Counted from the stretch's first letter, positions 17,401 through 26,061 are shown. The stretch is 64,000 bases of DNA from an uncultured Acidimicrobiales bacterium (GCA_938002965.1 CALKZY010000008.1:180470-244469); one strand, 5' to 3'. Numbers and translations are program-made. The notes: a model not told the origin generated them from the sequence alone.

Positions 17401-17580
17401 GCAGCCGATGCTGGAGACGTCGATGCAATCAACGCCGCATATCGAGAAGCCCAACGGGCCGCCGAATCATACGGCTACGACGACGAGGTGCAGCCCGAAA
17501 CCCAGGAGCTATTCGAGTCGCTAACAGCCCGACGGGTCGAACGAACTGGTGAAGCCGCGTCCCCGGACGGGCGAGTCTAA
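14458..17580 (+). CDS. Large membrane protein with two LysM domains and a C-terminal BTAD regulator domain
   Basis: 1040 residues. Three or so N-terminal hydrophobic helices (residues about 8-28, 60-80 and 100-122) precede two LysM modules at about 165-222 (YVVQRGDSWWEMAEQLLG) and 242-305 (VLVEKGDHFWAIAEQAL). A Pro/Glu-rich linker follows, then a helix near 388-408 (ITPIGVVAAGSAFLGGVLLF), a long cytoplasmic part, and at about 780-1030 an OmpR-type winged-helix/BTAD-like region (EAIIVYLAFHREVVSQRFREEFWP; DNALMRARKLLG). It probably binds peptidoglycan outside and DNA or partners inside. It ends the Tad operon and may link envelope state to transfer gene control. Confidence 0.8.
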   Translation: MRRILDITKGMAGVALTIAVLCGIPYGLIRFVGWPLPTTGFSLEEVGRHLSDGDIPDAFVFKAIALVVWVAWLQLAVAVASEYVGIVRGRAPIKTPTLPAIRLLAAKLAAWTTLMLSAFGPIKPVAAAPLMPVAVTQPVEMAVSEPVVPIVSESVGETNETAEGHYVVQRGDSWWEMAEQLLGDGLRWSEIRQANLDRTMPNGVVITRSTESLSEGWALRVPVDADTTQLTMPGDGQEPGDLVLVEKGDHFWAIAEQALANAWGRSPTNGEITSYWIDLVELNRDRLLPPKDPNMIYPEQRFALPTVPADPMTAPDLNGASPVDPPEVSIEPPMSAPEVVEIPAVEEPIEQSVPEATPTTVESAVPNTVPARTVEPASDGEGLMERITPIGVVAAGSAFLGGVLLFTLRRLRSIQQARRRPGTITDPPNDEGAEFERRIRAIAVDGEDVRYVAAVNAYLSHQLESSGTPMPSIVVARAGQFGLELLLDEPCTPVQGFAAITADKTVWRLEADLDARAMEQEAGADAHPYAPALAVLGSSDAGNVLVDLEQLGSLSIEGESERTLDFQRGVIASLCSAPWAAHLEVVALGIDGLSGEDLSRVVQPSNSVEWAEQVEIEMRDISASLDRSPYEQRVMHGDVYHPTVVIVGPDPSLIPVARSLSALADLAYSPIAIVSAHALASEHRIVIEGDQATLEPLGLSFDPVTLAATELTAVDHLLANATDTGARPPAEHWANEEVSENGAELAAPVVDLRSANGAHVEPAEPMVSSQAIDKIAAILEPRPIEVRILGRRPEIEGLADDATPKIEAIIVYLAFHREVVSQRFREEFWPESTSRQAADNALMRARKLLGSTGDGSQRLQSARSTSSYVVCDDVGLDWERVEQLVTEAKSAEGADEAAYLDAALSLVEGHVAVDARPDHYAWLLREPTIYTLIETTIVDAAHRRGELALAAGNVEKAKWAAEKGLAIVDGQEAMYRMKMQAAADAGDVDAINAAYREAQRAAESYGYDDEVQPETQELFESLTARRVERTGEAASPDGRV

Positions 17581-17591
17581 AGTCGATCGCT

Positions 17592-19583
17592 CTAGCCGTC
17601 ACTGTCGGCGTCCGCAGTAGCTGACTCATCAGCGACTGCGTCTGGGAGGTACTCCGCATGTGTTCGCCGGAGGTACTGCAGACCAGTGGACTCGGTCGGA
17701 ACCAACTCCAATTCTGAGCGGTAGTTTTCAAACTTTTGCCGCAGCGAGTCAATGAGCTCGCCCCAACGAACTACCCAGATGCGGTGTGTCCCGAAGTCCT
17801 TGACGAGGCCACTGTGTTGACTTGGGGTAGTTCGCTCGTTCGAGAGTGTTTTATCCAGGTCGCTGCCAACTAGCCAGAAGTCCCACTTCGTCGCCGTGTT
17901 GACGATCTCAGGATGTTCAGTGATCGCAGTCGCGTAACCTGCGACTTGGGCGTAGTGATCCATTGTGAGCTTGCCGGGCCGCTTCAACTCGACGACGAGG
18001 TGCCTTTGCTGTTCGCTCTCGGGAACTGTCTTGTGGAAGAGCAGGTCGACGCGCCCCCTTTTGCCATCGGGAAGTGTTACAGGCTCGAGTGCCAGGACTG
18101 CGTCCTTGTTCTTGGCCTTCACCGCTGACTCTACGACCCGTGTGAGCCCGTGTTCCGAGAGGCAGACAGACCACTCATCTCCGAACACCCATGGTTCGTT
18201 TACAAGCATGGGGTGAAGCTGATCTACCTCACGAAAGTCTTGTCGGGTGTCATCTGCGTAGAGGAGAGATGCGAGCCCGTCCAAAAAGTCGAGACGGTCT
18301 GCGACTTTCGACGAGGCCCGAACTATCGCGCTCAGCTCCGTGCGCTTGAGTAGCCGCTCCAGGCTAAGGAGGTCCTCATCGGGAAGGTCCATAACGGCAT
18401 CGAGTGCTGTCCTGAGCCGTCCTGGCTCGGCACGAAGTGCTTCTTTGAGAAGGCGTAGCGTGAGCCGCTTTTGATCAGTGCCCCGCTTCGGAACAGAGGG
18501 GCTTGCAATTACCGCAACGATGTCGAACAGCTCGCGTTCAACGTCCATGGCCACGTCACCGTTGGGGTTGTCGAATGGGTAGACGCCTTCACTGATCCAC
18601 TCACGCACGATGTTGCCACGCTCTGCCTGCAGACGAGTTGCCAGGTGTGAGTTGAGCAATTCGGTTGCCGTGGAGAGCAGCTCGCTGTGCTTGAACTCGG
18701 GGGCGTGAAGGTCAGCGATTCCCATTAACTCTGGATCACGGAAGCCGGGCCATTTCAGGTAGGCCGTCCAGGTGAACGGAGCGGGCGGCATTGAAGTGGG
18801 CTTGTAGTCAGAAATTGTCGAACCAGCCTCATCGCACAGCTGCAGACGTTGGGTCCCGATTCGCTTTGACCATTCGACGACAACGAGGCTTGGTTGCTCA
18901 TGGCCCCGGAGAACGCTTGCCTCCAGAGGTGGAAGCGTTAGGGTGTCGCGCCGGTCGATGACTTCTTTGGGGTCTAGCTCGTCATTGTCCCAGACGATCG
19001 AACAGTCGATCGAAGAAATCGACTCGGCCATGAGGCTAAGAAGTTTGAGTTTGAAGCCGCTATCGGCGACTCGGGCAGCTTTCTGCGTATCCCTGAGGTG
19101 CAACGTGACTTTCGTTCCATGCTCATCGGTGGATGAGGAAGTCTCTTCGCTGATCTCGAAACCTGTCGGCTTCGAGCGTGATCCGCTAATGGTGTAACGC
19201 TTTCCGGGCTCGCTATCGGCACCTTTGCCGCAAGAGGCCCACTCAACCTGTTCGGCCACCGAATACACCAGCAAACGGCCGCGCCCCAGCTGTCCGTGCA
19301 TCGGGCGGGCGATGTTGGGCGAGAACCTCTTGTCCTTCTTCCACGAATCGCCTTCCGTGAGGAAGAGGTCGTGGGCTTCTGAGTGCGGTATCCCGGTTCC
19401 GTTGTCTGTGAGAATGATCTTCGTGGCGCCACCGAGTTCATTGGTCTCGATGGTGACAACGATTTCGGTTGCTTCTGCATCTAGCGAGTTCCAGAGCAGC
19501 TCGGCGATGGCCTGCTCTGCTGTTGAGCGATCAGCATTGGACAGGACTCGATCCTTGCCGCTTCGAAGTTCACCCCAGGTCAT
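17592..19583 (-). CDS. GHKL-type ATPase fused to a PD-(D/E)XK nuclease-like domain
   Basis: 663 residues. The N-terminal Hsp90/MutL-like (GHKL) ATPase has its N-box AELLWNSLDA (Glu28, Asn32, Asp35), G1 box DNGTGIP (Asp60) and a G2-like HGQLGRGR at about 96-103. After a long helical middle, the C-terminus has GRVDLLF (Asp about 512) and VVELKRP (Glu about 532, Lys 534), the D...E-x-K core of PD-(D/E)XK nucleases. It is encoded against the flanking transfer genes. GHKL-nuclease fusions occur in DNA repair and antiphage proteins. A defence role is inferred from domain mix and mobile context. Confidence 0.75.
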   Translation of the reverse strand: MTWGELRSGKDRVLSNADRSTAEQAIAELLWNSLDAEATEIVVTIETNELGGATKIILTDNGTGIPHSEAHDLFLTEGDSWKKDKRFSPNIARPMHGQLGRGRLLVYSVAEQVEWASCGKGADSEPGKRYTISGSRSKPTGFEISEETSSSTDEHGTKVTLHLRDTQKAARVADSGFKLKLLSLMAESISSIDCSIVWDNDELDPKEVIDRRDTLTLPPLEASVLRGHEQPSLVVVEWSKRIGTQRLQLCDEAGSTISDYKPTSMPPAPFTWTAYLKWPGFRDPELMGIADLHAPEFKHSELLSTATELLNSHLATRLQAERGNIVREWISEGVYPFDNPNGDVAMDVERELFDIVAVIASPSVPKRGTDQKRLTLRLLKEALRAEPGRLRTALDAVMDLPDEDLLSLERLLKRTELSAIVRASSKVADRLDFLDGLASLLYADDTRQDFREVDQLHPMLVNEPWVFGDEWSVCLSEHGLTRVVESAVKAKNKDAVLALEPVTLPDGKRGRVDLLFHKTVPESEQQRHLVVELKRPGKLTMDHYAQVAGYATAITEHPEIVNTATKWDFWLVGSDLDKTLSNERTTPSQHSGLVKDFGTHRIWVVRWGELIDSLRQKFENYRSELELVPTESTGLQYLRRTHAEYLPDAVADESATADADSDG

Positions 19584-19628
19584 GGTGAGTGATCGGCGCT
19601 GTACGGGCCTGGCTTGTCGAGTGGTTTG

Positions 19629-20282
19629 TCACCCAGACAACGATACTTCGCGGGTCTGACAGTCGGCATCTTGCAAGGTGGGCTGCCCTACTGCGAAGGC
19701 TAGAGCCGTTCGGCTGCAATCGAGCACAACTGTGCCGGCTTGTGCATCCCATGTGAGCGACCCACTGGCGGAGAGGTACTTCGCTCCGTCAAAGCCATGG
19801 TTGTCGAATTTGTCCGGTGTCCACGCTCGGATGTTTAGGTCGAGTCGGCCAGGCTTTGTCCCCGGTCGCCCTATTCGTAGGCTTGTCCTCAACTCTCGGC
19901 CCGTCTTCACCTTTAGGACAGTTGGTGTTGAGAGCAGGTCGCCCGAGACCGAAACGAGGTTCGGTGGCCAGTCTTTTGGGCGGCAACCCGTAGAAAGTAG
20001 ATGGACGTCCAGTGCTCCTACGATTGTCCGGCTCCGTCGATCGCCTGACTCGCGGTCACGCCAAACCTTCTCGATAAGCCTGCCGCTGACCGCGACGCTT
20101 CTGCCTGTCTCACCGTGGTGGGCGATGGTCCCGGCGAGGTGACCCCAGCATTCGACGTCGATCCATAGCTTTCGGCCACGCGGCGCTCCGGTCTCCAGTC
20201 TGAAGGTTGTGACGACGCCGTTCTTGGTTTCTCGTCGCACGATGTCGTTGCTGATCACGCCGATAGCGGTGAAGAACGCCAT
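19629..20282 (-). CDS. SSB-like protein with tandem OB folds
   Basis: 217 residues. The first half reads as a single-stranded-DNA-binding OB fold: FFTAIGVISNDIVRRET, TTFRLETGAPRGRKLWIDVE, CWGHLAGTIAHHGETGRSVA and VSGRLIEKVWRD. The second half (LVSVSGDLLSTPTVLKVKTG, RLDLNIRAW, ASGSLTWDAQAGTVV) looks like a second, degraded OB fold. There is no acidic C-terminal tip for partner binding. It starts 2 bp after the stop of the gene before it and lies 45 bp before the GHKL-nuclease gene, so the three form one operon. It may serve transfer DNA or the nuclease. Confidence 0.75.
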   Translation of the reverse strand: MAFFTAIGVISNDIVRRETKNGVVTTFRLETGAPRGRKLWIDVECWGHLAGTIAHHGETGRSVAVSGRLIEKVWRDRESGDRRSRTIVGALDVHLLSTGCRPKDWPPNLVSVSGDLLSTPTVLKVKTGRELRTSLRIGRPGTKPGRLDLNIRAWTPDKFDNHGFDGAKYLSASGSLTWDAQAGTVVLDCSRTALAFAVGQPTLQDADCQTREVSLSG

Positions 20283-20284
20283 GA

Positions 20285-20803
20285 TCAGGTGTCCGTTGGT
20301 TCGGTGCCGGGGAGCTGTAGCTGGCCGTTAGATGTGGACCGCTTTGGCTCTCGATGTATCCGCCGACCCTTTCTCGGTTGGTTGCGTGGTTCGGGTGGAG
20401 CGGGCTGATGATTTGCGACGAGCCGAAGTCGTTCGACTGCGCCGACAACATCTCCGGCCTCTCGGTTTGTCCGGCGGCTCAGGATCGTGTCGATGTCTTG
20501 CCCGATCCGCCCGGGGATCGGTGGTAGGTCTCGAAGGTCGCCGACGACGACATCTAGCTCGGTCATCGGCGGCTCTTGTCCGCTTAGGTGTCTGTCGTAC
20601 CAGGAGACCAGGCCACGGCACGCAGCCGTGATCGGTGCGAGATCGATGATGGCTGCGTCGGTCGGGTCAGGTGTGGCTGAAGTTTGCATGGACAGCTGTG
20701 GGCCGAGCTCGCCCGTCCATGGGACATGGGTCTCGTTAATCGAAGTCGTGTCCCACCGGGCCTCGGTGTCGGGCCACAGCAGGTCAACACTTTCGACCAT
20801 CGC
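20285..20803 (-). CDS. Hypothetical protein upstream of the SSB-like gene
   Basis: About 172 residues from the ATG at 20803; upstream in-frame starts at 20818 and 20851 would overlap the divergent plus-strand gene. The N-terminal half is acidic (DAAIIDLAPITAACRGLVSW, DVVVGDLRDLPP) and the C-terminal third is basic and Pro/Arg rich (PRNQPRKGRRIHREPKRST), as in a nucleic-acid-binding tail. The family is not recognised. It heads the minus-strand operon with the SSB-like and GHKL-nuclease genes. Confidence 0.55.
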   Translation of the reverse strand, partial: AMVESVDLLWPDTEARWDTTSINETHVPWTGELGPQLSMQTSATPDPTDAAIIDLAPITAACRGLVSWYDRHLSGQEPPMTELDVVVGDLRDLPPIPGRIGQDIDTILSRRTNREAGDVVGAVERLRLVANHQPAPPEPRNQPRKGRRIHREPKRSTSNGQLQLPGTEPTDT

Positions 20804-20816
20804 TCCTGGAGTACCC

Positions 20817-21116
20817 ATGTACGACGCACTGCTACCAATCTCAACCCTCATCGCTCAGATCGAAGTCACCCCAAGCAACGCTGGACTTCCCGGTGCCGTC
20901 TTCTGGCAACAAGTCCTTGGATGGTTGGCTTGGGGAGGACTTGCGGGATCTCTCGCATCGCTACTGATCGGCGGCGCGGTCTGGGGACTCAGTCACGCCA
21001 ATGGGCACTCCATGGGGGCCTCGAAGGGCAAGGCGTTCGCGCTCGGCGGCATGGCAGGCGCGATCCTGGTGGGACTCGCAGCGACCATCGTTAACACGCT
21101 TTCTGGAATCGCATGA
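20817..21116 (+). CDS. Small two-helix membrane protein, VirB2/TrbC-like pilin candidate
   Basis: About 99 residues from the ATG at 20817 with TGGAG five bases ahead. It has two hydrophobic helices: VFWQQVLGWLAWGGLAGSLASLLIGGAVWGL and AFALGGMAGAILVGLAATIV, separated by a short basic loop (GHSMGASKGK). This is the layout of VirB2/TrbC pilins and of small DUF6112-like proteins in actinobacterial transfer loci. It overlaps the VirB8-like gene by ATGA. It restarts the plus-strand transfer operon after the minus-strand insertion. Confidence 0.65.
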   Translation: MYDALLPISTLIAQIEVTPSNAGLPGAVFWQQVLGWLAWGGLAGSLASLLIGGAVWGLSHANGHSMGASKGKAFALGGMAGAILVGLAATIVNTLSGIA

Positions 21117-21832
21117 TGCGAGGGTCAAACCGAAACGTGGCCGCAGCGGCTGCGGTGATCGCGCTGCTTGGTGGCGCACTGCTGGCCAACGCTTTTAGGA
21201 GCGACCCGCCTCCAAACGACCCGGCCTTGGTGGCTGCGAGTGGCGAGGTACGTGAAGCCGCATCTGCTACTTCGATAGACGACGGCGATCCGGCAATCCT
21301 CGACGTCGAGATGCCGCTCGAAGCAGCAAGCCAACCGCTACCTGAGCTGAACAACGTGTTCCCCCAAACAGAGATTGGGGCACGAGGGGCAGCGATTTCG
21401 TACCTCGAAGGAACCGAGGAAGCTGTGCAGCTAAGCCCAGAGGACGCAGCACTGGCCCAACGGCTGATTGCCACGGGTGGCTACGCAGACGAGTTCGAAG
21501 CCGACACCGAACGGCGAATGCTCGACCTCACGGCGGCCATACCCAACGGCATCGTGTTACGCGTTGCGCCGATAGAGGCCCGATCTGCTCAAGACGATGG
21601 TGATTGGCTGGTATCGATCTGGTACGTGCAAGCGATAACCATCGCCGACGAAACGGTCGTCGACGATTGGCGAACAGTTCACTATCGGATGCGGTGGGAA
21701 GGCGGCACTTGGAAGGTTGCGGACTTTCGGTCTGAACGAGGACCAATGCCGGGGCGCGGAACGCAACCGCCGTCGGCCCCAGCCGGACAATTCGAGGCGC
21801 AACTCGCTGGCTTCACCGACGAGGGCCTCTGA
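21113..21832 (+). CDS. VirB8/TcpC-like transfer protein
   Basis: 239 residues with an N-terminal membrane helix (NVAAAAAVIALLGGALLANAF), a flexible acidic linker, and an NTF2-like domain at about 95-215: GAAISYLEGTEEAVQLSPED, LVSIWYVQAITIADE, YRMRWEGGTWKVADFRSE. This is the usual VirB8/TcpC layout, which forms the inner-membrane core of T4SSs. It is coupled at both ends (ATGA, TGATG) to the pilin-like and VirB6-like genes. The call is based on architecture and operon position more than on a strong motif. Confidence 0.65.
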   Translation: MMRGSNRNVAAAAAVIALLGGALLANAFRSDPPPNDPALVAASGEVREAASATSIDDGDPAILDVEMPLEAASQPLPELNNVFPQTEIGARGAAISYLEGTEEAVQLSPEDAALAQRLIATGGYADEFEADTERRMLDLTAAIPNGIVLRVAPIEARSAQDDGDWLVSIWYVQAITIADETVVDDWRTVHYRMRWEGGTWKVADFRSERGPMPGRGTQPPSAPAGQFEAQLAGFTDEGL

Positions 21833-23196
21833 TGGATATCCCAGGCGTTGATGTCCCAGACGCTGGAGACGTCGTCGGCGGTATTGGAGGTTTCTTCGGA
21901 GGGCTTGCCGACGAAGCCGGGCGCGCAATCGTCGACTACGTCATCTTGTTCATCTATGACCTGATCGCTCAAGCAGTCGCCTCGATCACTGCGGCTCTTG
22001 CAAGCTCGTTCAACGGCGACTCCACACGAGTAGATCTGGTCGGCGGATGGTTCGCCAGTGAGGGCGGCGCAACTGTCACGGCAATGACCTCGGTGATTGC
22101 CGGTTCGCTCGTGCTGGTCTTCCTGCTGTTGTCGCTTCTCCGGGCGATGCTTGCGGGAGAGTTCTCGAGCATGTGGCGAGCTGCCTTCGTAGATGTGCCG
22201 GTGGCTTTCCTGGCAACGGCGCTGACGGTTGTCGTAGCGTCTGCTCTGCTGGCGATGGTCGACGAGGCGTCAGCCACGCTGTTGGGCGCAGATGGCGAAC
22301 AACTAGCCGCGTTCGGTCAATCTCTCACCGATGTCGAACAGCTCAGTGTCGCAGGGCTACTCGGGATTCTGTTCGGCTTGCTCTTCATAGTCGGCGCAGT
22401 GCTCGTTTGGGTTCAGCTACTCGTGCGTGCCGTGCTCATCTACATCGTGATCGCATTTGCCCCGATTACCTGGGTTACACGGGCGTACCCCGGCACCCGC
22501 AGCATTGCGCGCCGCGGTGCCGAGATCGGCATTGCTCTCATCGTCTCGAAGTTTGTGATGGCAATCTCATTCCGTCTTGGAGCCGAAGCGCTCGGTGCAG
22601 CTGATGTTGCATCCGGCGAGGCCGATCTGTCGGCGATGCTCGTCGGGTCGGCAATCATGTTGATGACGGCTTTCATGCCGTGGTTGATCTTCAAGGTGAT
22701 CCCAGCGGTTGATACCGCAACGTCGAGTTCGGCTGCTCAAGGCGCAGCGGTTGGTGCTGCCGTGATCGGCGGCGGGCTAGCTCTTGGCGGTACCTCAAAG
22801 CTGGCCGGGATGGCATCAACTGCAGGATCAGGTGGACTCGGTTCCGGCGGTGGGCCAAGCGGTCCGATTGGGCCACCGGGCGACGATGGAGGCAACGGAA
22901 ATCAGGGTCCTCCGGGTGGTGCGGGTGGCGGACCGGTACAACCAACACAGTCTGGCCCGCCATCACGAGAGGCAAGCTCCGACGCTCGGGTGCCGGACGA
23001 ACCGGACAGTTCGGGACGCGGACGGGAGCCTTCTCTAGCGGTCGGCGGTGTTGGGTCGTCTGAACAATCGAACCCGATCCGGACCGAACGAACGCAATCC
23101 GCAGGCGGCGTTGCCGTCCTTGAGGTTTCGGCAGAGCCGGTAAGCCCACCAGCCGAGCAAGGAAGCCTGGCCGATCTGAAACGAGCTGAGCAATGA
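21832..23196 (+). CDS. VirB6/TrbL-like polytopic membrane protein
   Basis: 454 residues. Hydrophobic helices cluster at residues about 20-290 (VTAMTSVIAGSLVLVFLLLSLLRAM; LGILFGLLFIVGAVLVWVQL; VLIYIVIAFAPITWV). LIYIVIAFAPITW followed by an Arg-rich loop is typical of VirB6/TrbL channel proteins. The tail from about 310 on is Gly/Pro-rich and disordered. It probably forms part of the inner-membrane DNA channel. It overlaps the VirB8-like and SCO6880-like genes. Confidence 0.8.
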   Translation: MDIPGVDVPDAGDVVGGIGGFFGGLADEAGRAIVDYVILFIYDLIAQAVASITAALASSFNGDSTRVDLVGGWFASEGGATVTAMTSVIAGSLVLVFLLLSLLRAMLAGEFSSMWRAAFVDVPVAFLATALTVVVASALLAMVDEASATLLGADGEQLAAFGQSLTDVEQLSVAGLLGILFGLLFIVGAVLVWVQLLVRAVLIYIVIAFAPITWVTRAYPGTRSIARRGAEIGIALIVSKFVMAISFRLGAEALGAADVASGEADLSAMLVGSAIMLMTAFMPWLIFKVIPAVDTATSSSAAQGAAVGAAVIGGGLALGGTSKLAGMASTAGSGGLGSGGGPSGPIGPPGDDGGNGNQGPPGGAGGGPVQPTQSGPPSREASSDARVPDEPDSSGRGREPSLAVGGVGSSEQSNPIRTERTQSAGGVAVLEVSAEPVSPPAEQGSLADLKRAEQ

Positions 23197-24704
23197 CCTC
23201 GACGACAACCGACCGTCAAAAGTCCCGCCTGTATCGGCTCTCACCGATCGACGCCACGGGCCTGATGTTCGGGCTCACCTTTCCCCAACTGATCTTGGTT
23301 GCAGCTGGAGTAGTGATCGGTTCGATCGTCATGGTCACATCGTCGGTACCAATCGGAATCGGGATCTTGCTTCTTGGGGCAAGCCTCGGCTTGGTCCGAA
23401 TCCACGGGGCAAGCATTGCCGAACTTGCACCCCAAGGGCTTCGCTACGCCCGGCAACGCTCCGGTGACGGCGGAGCATGGTTCAGCGCAGTGCCTCTCTT
23501 AGGCGGCGACTTGGACGATGCCCCTCCAGCTCTCGCTGATCAAGATGTCCTCGTAGTTGATCCAGGCCCGCTCGGTCTCGGACCACCGGGTGCTGAGATC
23601 GCAGTCAGCCGAGACCGCAAAGCTGGAACGTACGCAGCAACCATCCGAGTGGCCGGTCGACAGTTCGCACTGATCGACCACGGCGAACAAGACTGGCTCG
23701 TTACTCAGTGGGGAACGGCTCTCCAGGCCTTCATTGCCGAGCGAACCCCGGTGGTGAGCATCCGGTGGTCTGAATGGGCTGCGCCAGCTGGGCTTGAGGA
23801 ACATCGAAGCTGGCTTAAAGACCACCTCGACGACAACCCGCTTCACGATGTTCGCCAAGCGTACGAAGAATTGTTGAACGAGGCTGGCTCTCGAAGTACT
23901 CGGCATGAAGTTCTCGTAACGGTCACGATCCACTCGGGCAAGGTGCGCATGGGGCGGCGGCACAACGGTGACCGAGTGCGAGCTGCCGTCGAACTGCTTC
24001 TCACCGAAACGCGACTGTTCGGGCAACGTCTGGAGGGAGCGGGTCTCCTCGTTTCGACACCGCTGTCGTCGGGCGAGTGGTCCCGAGCAATGAGGCTGCG
24101 TCTGGATCCCTCGTGCCGAGCAGCGTTGGATGGACGACGCCGTTCCCTTGCTGATGCATCGAGCGAAGTGTCGATAGCGAACGCAGGGCCAACTGCGGCG
24201 GAATCGACTTGGACAGCATGGCGAGCTGACGGGGCCTGGCATCGGGGACTCTACGTGTCGGAGTGGCCCCGGCTCGACGTGCCAGCTCGGTGGATGAGCG
24301 ACCTCATGCTGTACAACGGTGCCGTTCGAACTGTGTCGGTGTTCTTCGAACCGGTGCCTCGGTCACGATCGCAGCGAAGCATCACCCGAGATGCAGCTAA
24401 GATCGAATCCGACTCTCAGCAGCGATCTGAGAAGGGGTTCAGGGTTGGAGCACACCATCGCCGGGCGGCCCGCGCCGTGGAGGAGCGTGAGGAAGAGCTC
24501 GTTGCCGGCTACGGCGAGTTCTTCTACGCCGGGGTCGTCTGTGTAACTGCTGCATCGCTCAGCGAACTTGAGGCCGCCACCGACGAGATAACTCAGGTCG
24601 CCGCCTCGGTCGGGCTTGAACTGCGACCGCTCCACGGGCGACACGATCGCGCAATGATTGCATCGCTGCCGATTGCCCGCGGCGTTGCACCACGAGGCAA
24701 ATGA
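23193..24704 (+). CDS. SCO6880-like conjugation protein
   Basis: 503 residues. Two N-terminal helices (LTFPQLILVAAGVVIGSIVM; VPIGIGILLLGASLGLV) in a PrgI/VirB3-like arrangement precede a large soluble region with RQFALIDHGEQDWLVTQWGT and a C-terminal segment ITQVAASVGLELRPLHGRHD. This matches the actinobacterial SCO6880 family found beside VirB4 in transfer loci. It likely supplies VirB3/VirB4-N-terminal functions. It is followed one base later by the VirB4-like ATPase gene. Confidence 0.8.
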   Translation: MTSTTTDRQKSRLYRLSPIDATGLMFGLTFPQLILVAAGVVIGSIVMVTSSVPIGIGILLLGASLGLVRIHGASIAELAPQGLRYARQRSGDGGAWFSAVPLLGGDLDDAPPALADQDVLVVDPGPLGLGPPGAEIAVSRDRKAGTYAATIRVAGRQFALIDHGEQDWLVTQWGTALQAFIAERTPVVSIRWSEWAAPAGLEEHRSWLKDHLDDNPLHDVRQAYEELLNEAGSRSTRHEVLVTVTIHSGKVRMGRRHNGDRVRAAVELLLTETRLFGQRLEGAGLLVSTPLSSGEWSRAMRLRLDPSCRAALDGRRRSLADASSEVSIANAGPTAAESTWTAWRADGAWHRGLYVSEWPRLDVPARWMSDLMLYNGAVRTVSVFFEPVPRSRSQRSITRDAAKIESDSQQRSEKGFRVGAHHRRAARAVEEREEELVAGYGEFFYAGVVCVTAASLSELEAATDEITQVAASVGLELRPLHGRHDRAMIASLPIARGVAPRGK

Positions 24705-24705
24705 C

Positions 24706-26061
24706 ATGGGACCCAGCGATCTTGGCAAGAAGCAGAATGGCGTCGACTCGAAGATTGGCGGAGCGCTGCTGCATCCCGGCCTTCGATTGCGCCGACACCG
24801 AGCGACCACAGCTCACGCCTGCGCTCTATATCCCTTCCACGCCGATGGAGGGCTAGGACCACGAGGGGTTTACATCGGCGAAGACGTCTCCGCTGGCGGA
24901 GCATCGTGGCACTACGACCCGTTCCAGCTCTACACCGACGGCGTGATCACCAGCCCAAACATTCTCGTGCTGGGCATGGTGGGTGCCGGTAAATCGTCGG
25001 CAGTCAAAACGCTGCTGTATCGAATGGTCGGCCTGCTTGGATCTGATGGAAAACCACGATGGTGCGCCATCCTCGATCCAAAGGGTGAATACGGACCGTT
25101 GGCGGAGAGCCTGGGCCTTAGCCGGCTGGCCCTTTTCCCCGGTGGGAGAACACGGCTCAACCCTTTGGACGCCGGACCGTATGTCGAGTCCGATGCCGAA
25201 CTGCGTGCGCGACGTACCCAAATGACAGCTGCACTCGCAGCCTCGATGCTCCGCCGTGAGCTGACGGCAAGCGAGGAAGCCGCCGTTAGTTGGGTGATCG
25301 ACATCGTCACTCGGAAGGAAGGTGAACTCGGCACGCCAACGCTGGCCGATGTCGTCGGACTCCTCGCTGATCCAACCGAGGAGATGCTGCAGCGATCAGC
25401 CGAAGACAGCAGTCGAGAACTCGCTCGGTCTATCGCTGACGTCCGCCACGGTCTCGGCAAGCTGCTCGACGGACCGCTGCGCGGGATGTTCGACGGACCG
25501 TCGACCGTTAGTCTCGACTGGTCAGGGCGCGGAGTAGTGATCGATCTCTCCGCTGTCCACCAAGACCCCGAGGCACTGACGGTGGTGATGATTGCTGCCA
25601 CCGGCTGGTTGCAAGCGCTGCTCGCTGCACCGGAAGGCGAAGATGTTCCTCGCCGAATCCAAGTGCTTGAAGAGATCTGGGCGTTGCTCGGATCGGAGCG
25701 AGTGGCCAAGTATTACCAGTCGTGTCAAAAACTCGCTCGCGCTTACGGGGTGGCCAATATTTCGGTTGCTCACCGCATCTCCGACCTGAGGGCTCAGACC
25801 GACGACGGCACTTCAGCTGCGAAAGTCTCGATGGGGTTGCTTGCCGACACTCAGACCCGCATCCTCTTTCGCCAGTCAAGCGACCAGGTGCCGGAGGCGG
25901 TCAACCTGCTTGGCCTCACCGGCGTCGAAGCCCGCATTCTCCCCGAGCTCGCTCGAGGTCGAGCGCTCTGGCGAGTCGGTGACCACACCGCAATCGTGCA
26001 GCACCGAATCGGCTCCAAGGAATGGGCGATCTGCGATACAGACGGAAGGTTGACCGTATGA
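24706..26061 (+). CDS. VirB4/TraC-type ATPase
   Basis: About 451 residues from the ATG at 24706. Walker A is VGAGKSS at about residues 92-98 and Walker B-like QVLEEIWALL lies in the C-terminal third. DPKGEYGPLAESLGL and QKLARAYGVANISVAHR are typical VirB4/HerA stretches. The enzyme powers T4SS assembly and substrate transfer. It is shorter than full VirB4, since the N-terminal domain seems to be supplied by the preceding SCO6880-like protein. It overlaps the next small gene by ATGA. Confidence 0.9.
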   Translation: MGPSDLGKKQNGVDSKIGGALLHPGLRLRRHRATTAHACALYPFHADGGLGPRGVYIGEDVSAGGASWHYDPFQLYTDGVITSPNILVLGMVGAGKSSAVKTLLYRMVGLLGSDGKPRWCAILDPKGEYGPLAESLGLSRLALFPGGRTRLNPLDAGPYVESDAELRARRTQMTAALAASMLRRELTASEEAAVSWVIDIVTRKEGELGTPTLADVVGLLADPTEEMLQRSAEDSSRELARSIADVRHGLGKLLDGPLRGMFDGPSTVSLDWSGRGVVIDLSAVHQDPEALTVVMIAATGWLQALLAAPEGEDVPRRIQVLEEIWALLGSERVAKYYQSCQKLARAYGVANISVAHRISDLRAQTDDGTSAAKVSMGLLADTQTRILFRQSSDQVPEAVNLLGLTGVEARILPELARGRALWRVGDHTAIVQHRIGSKEWAICDTDGRLTV

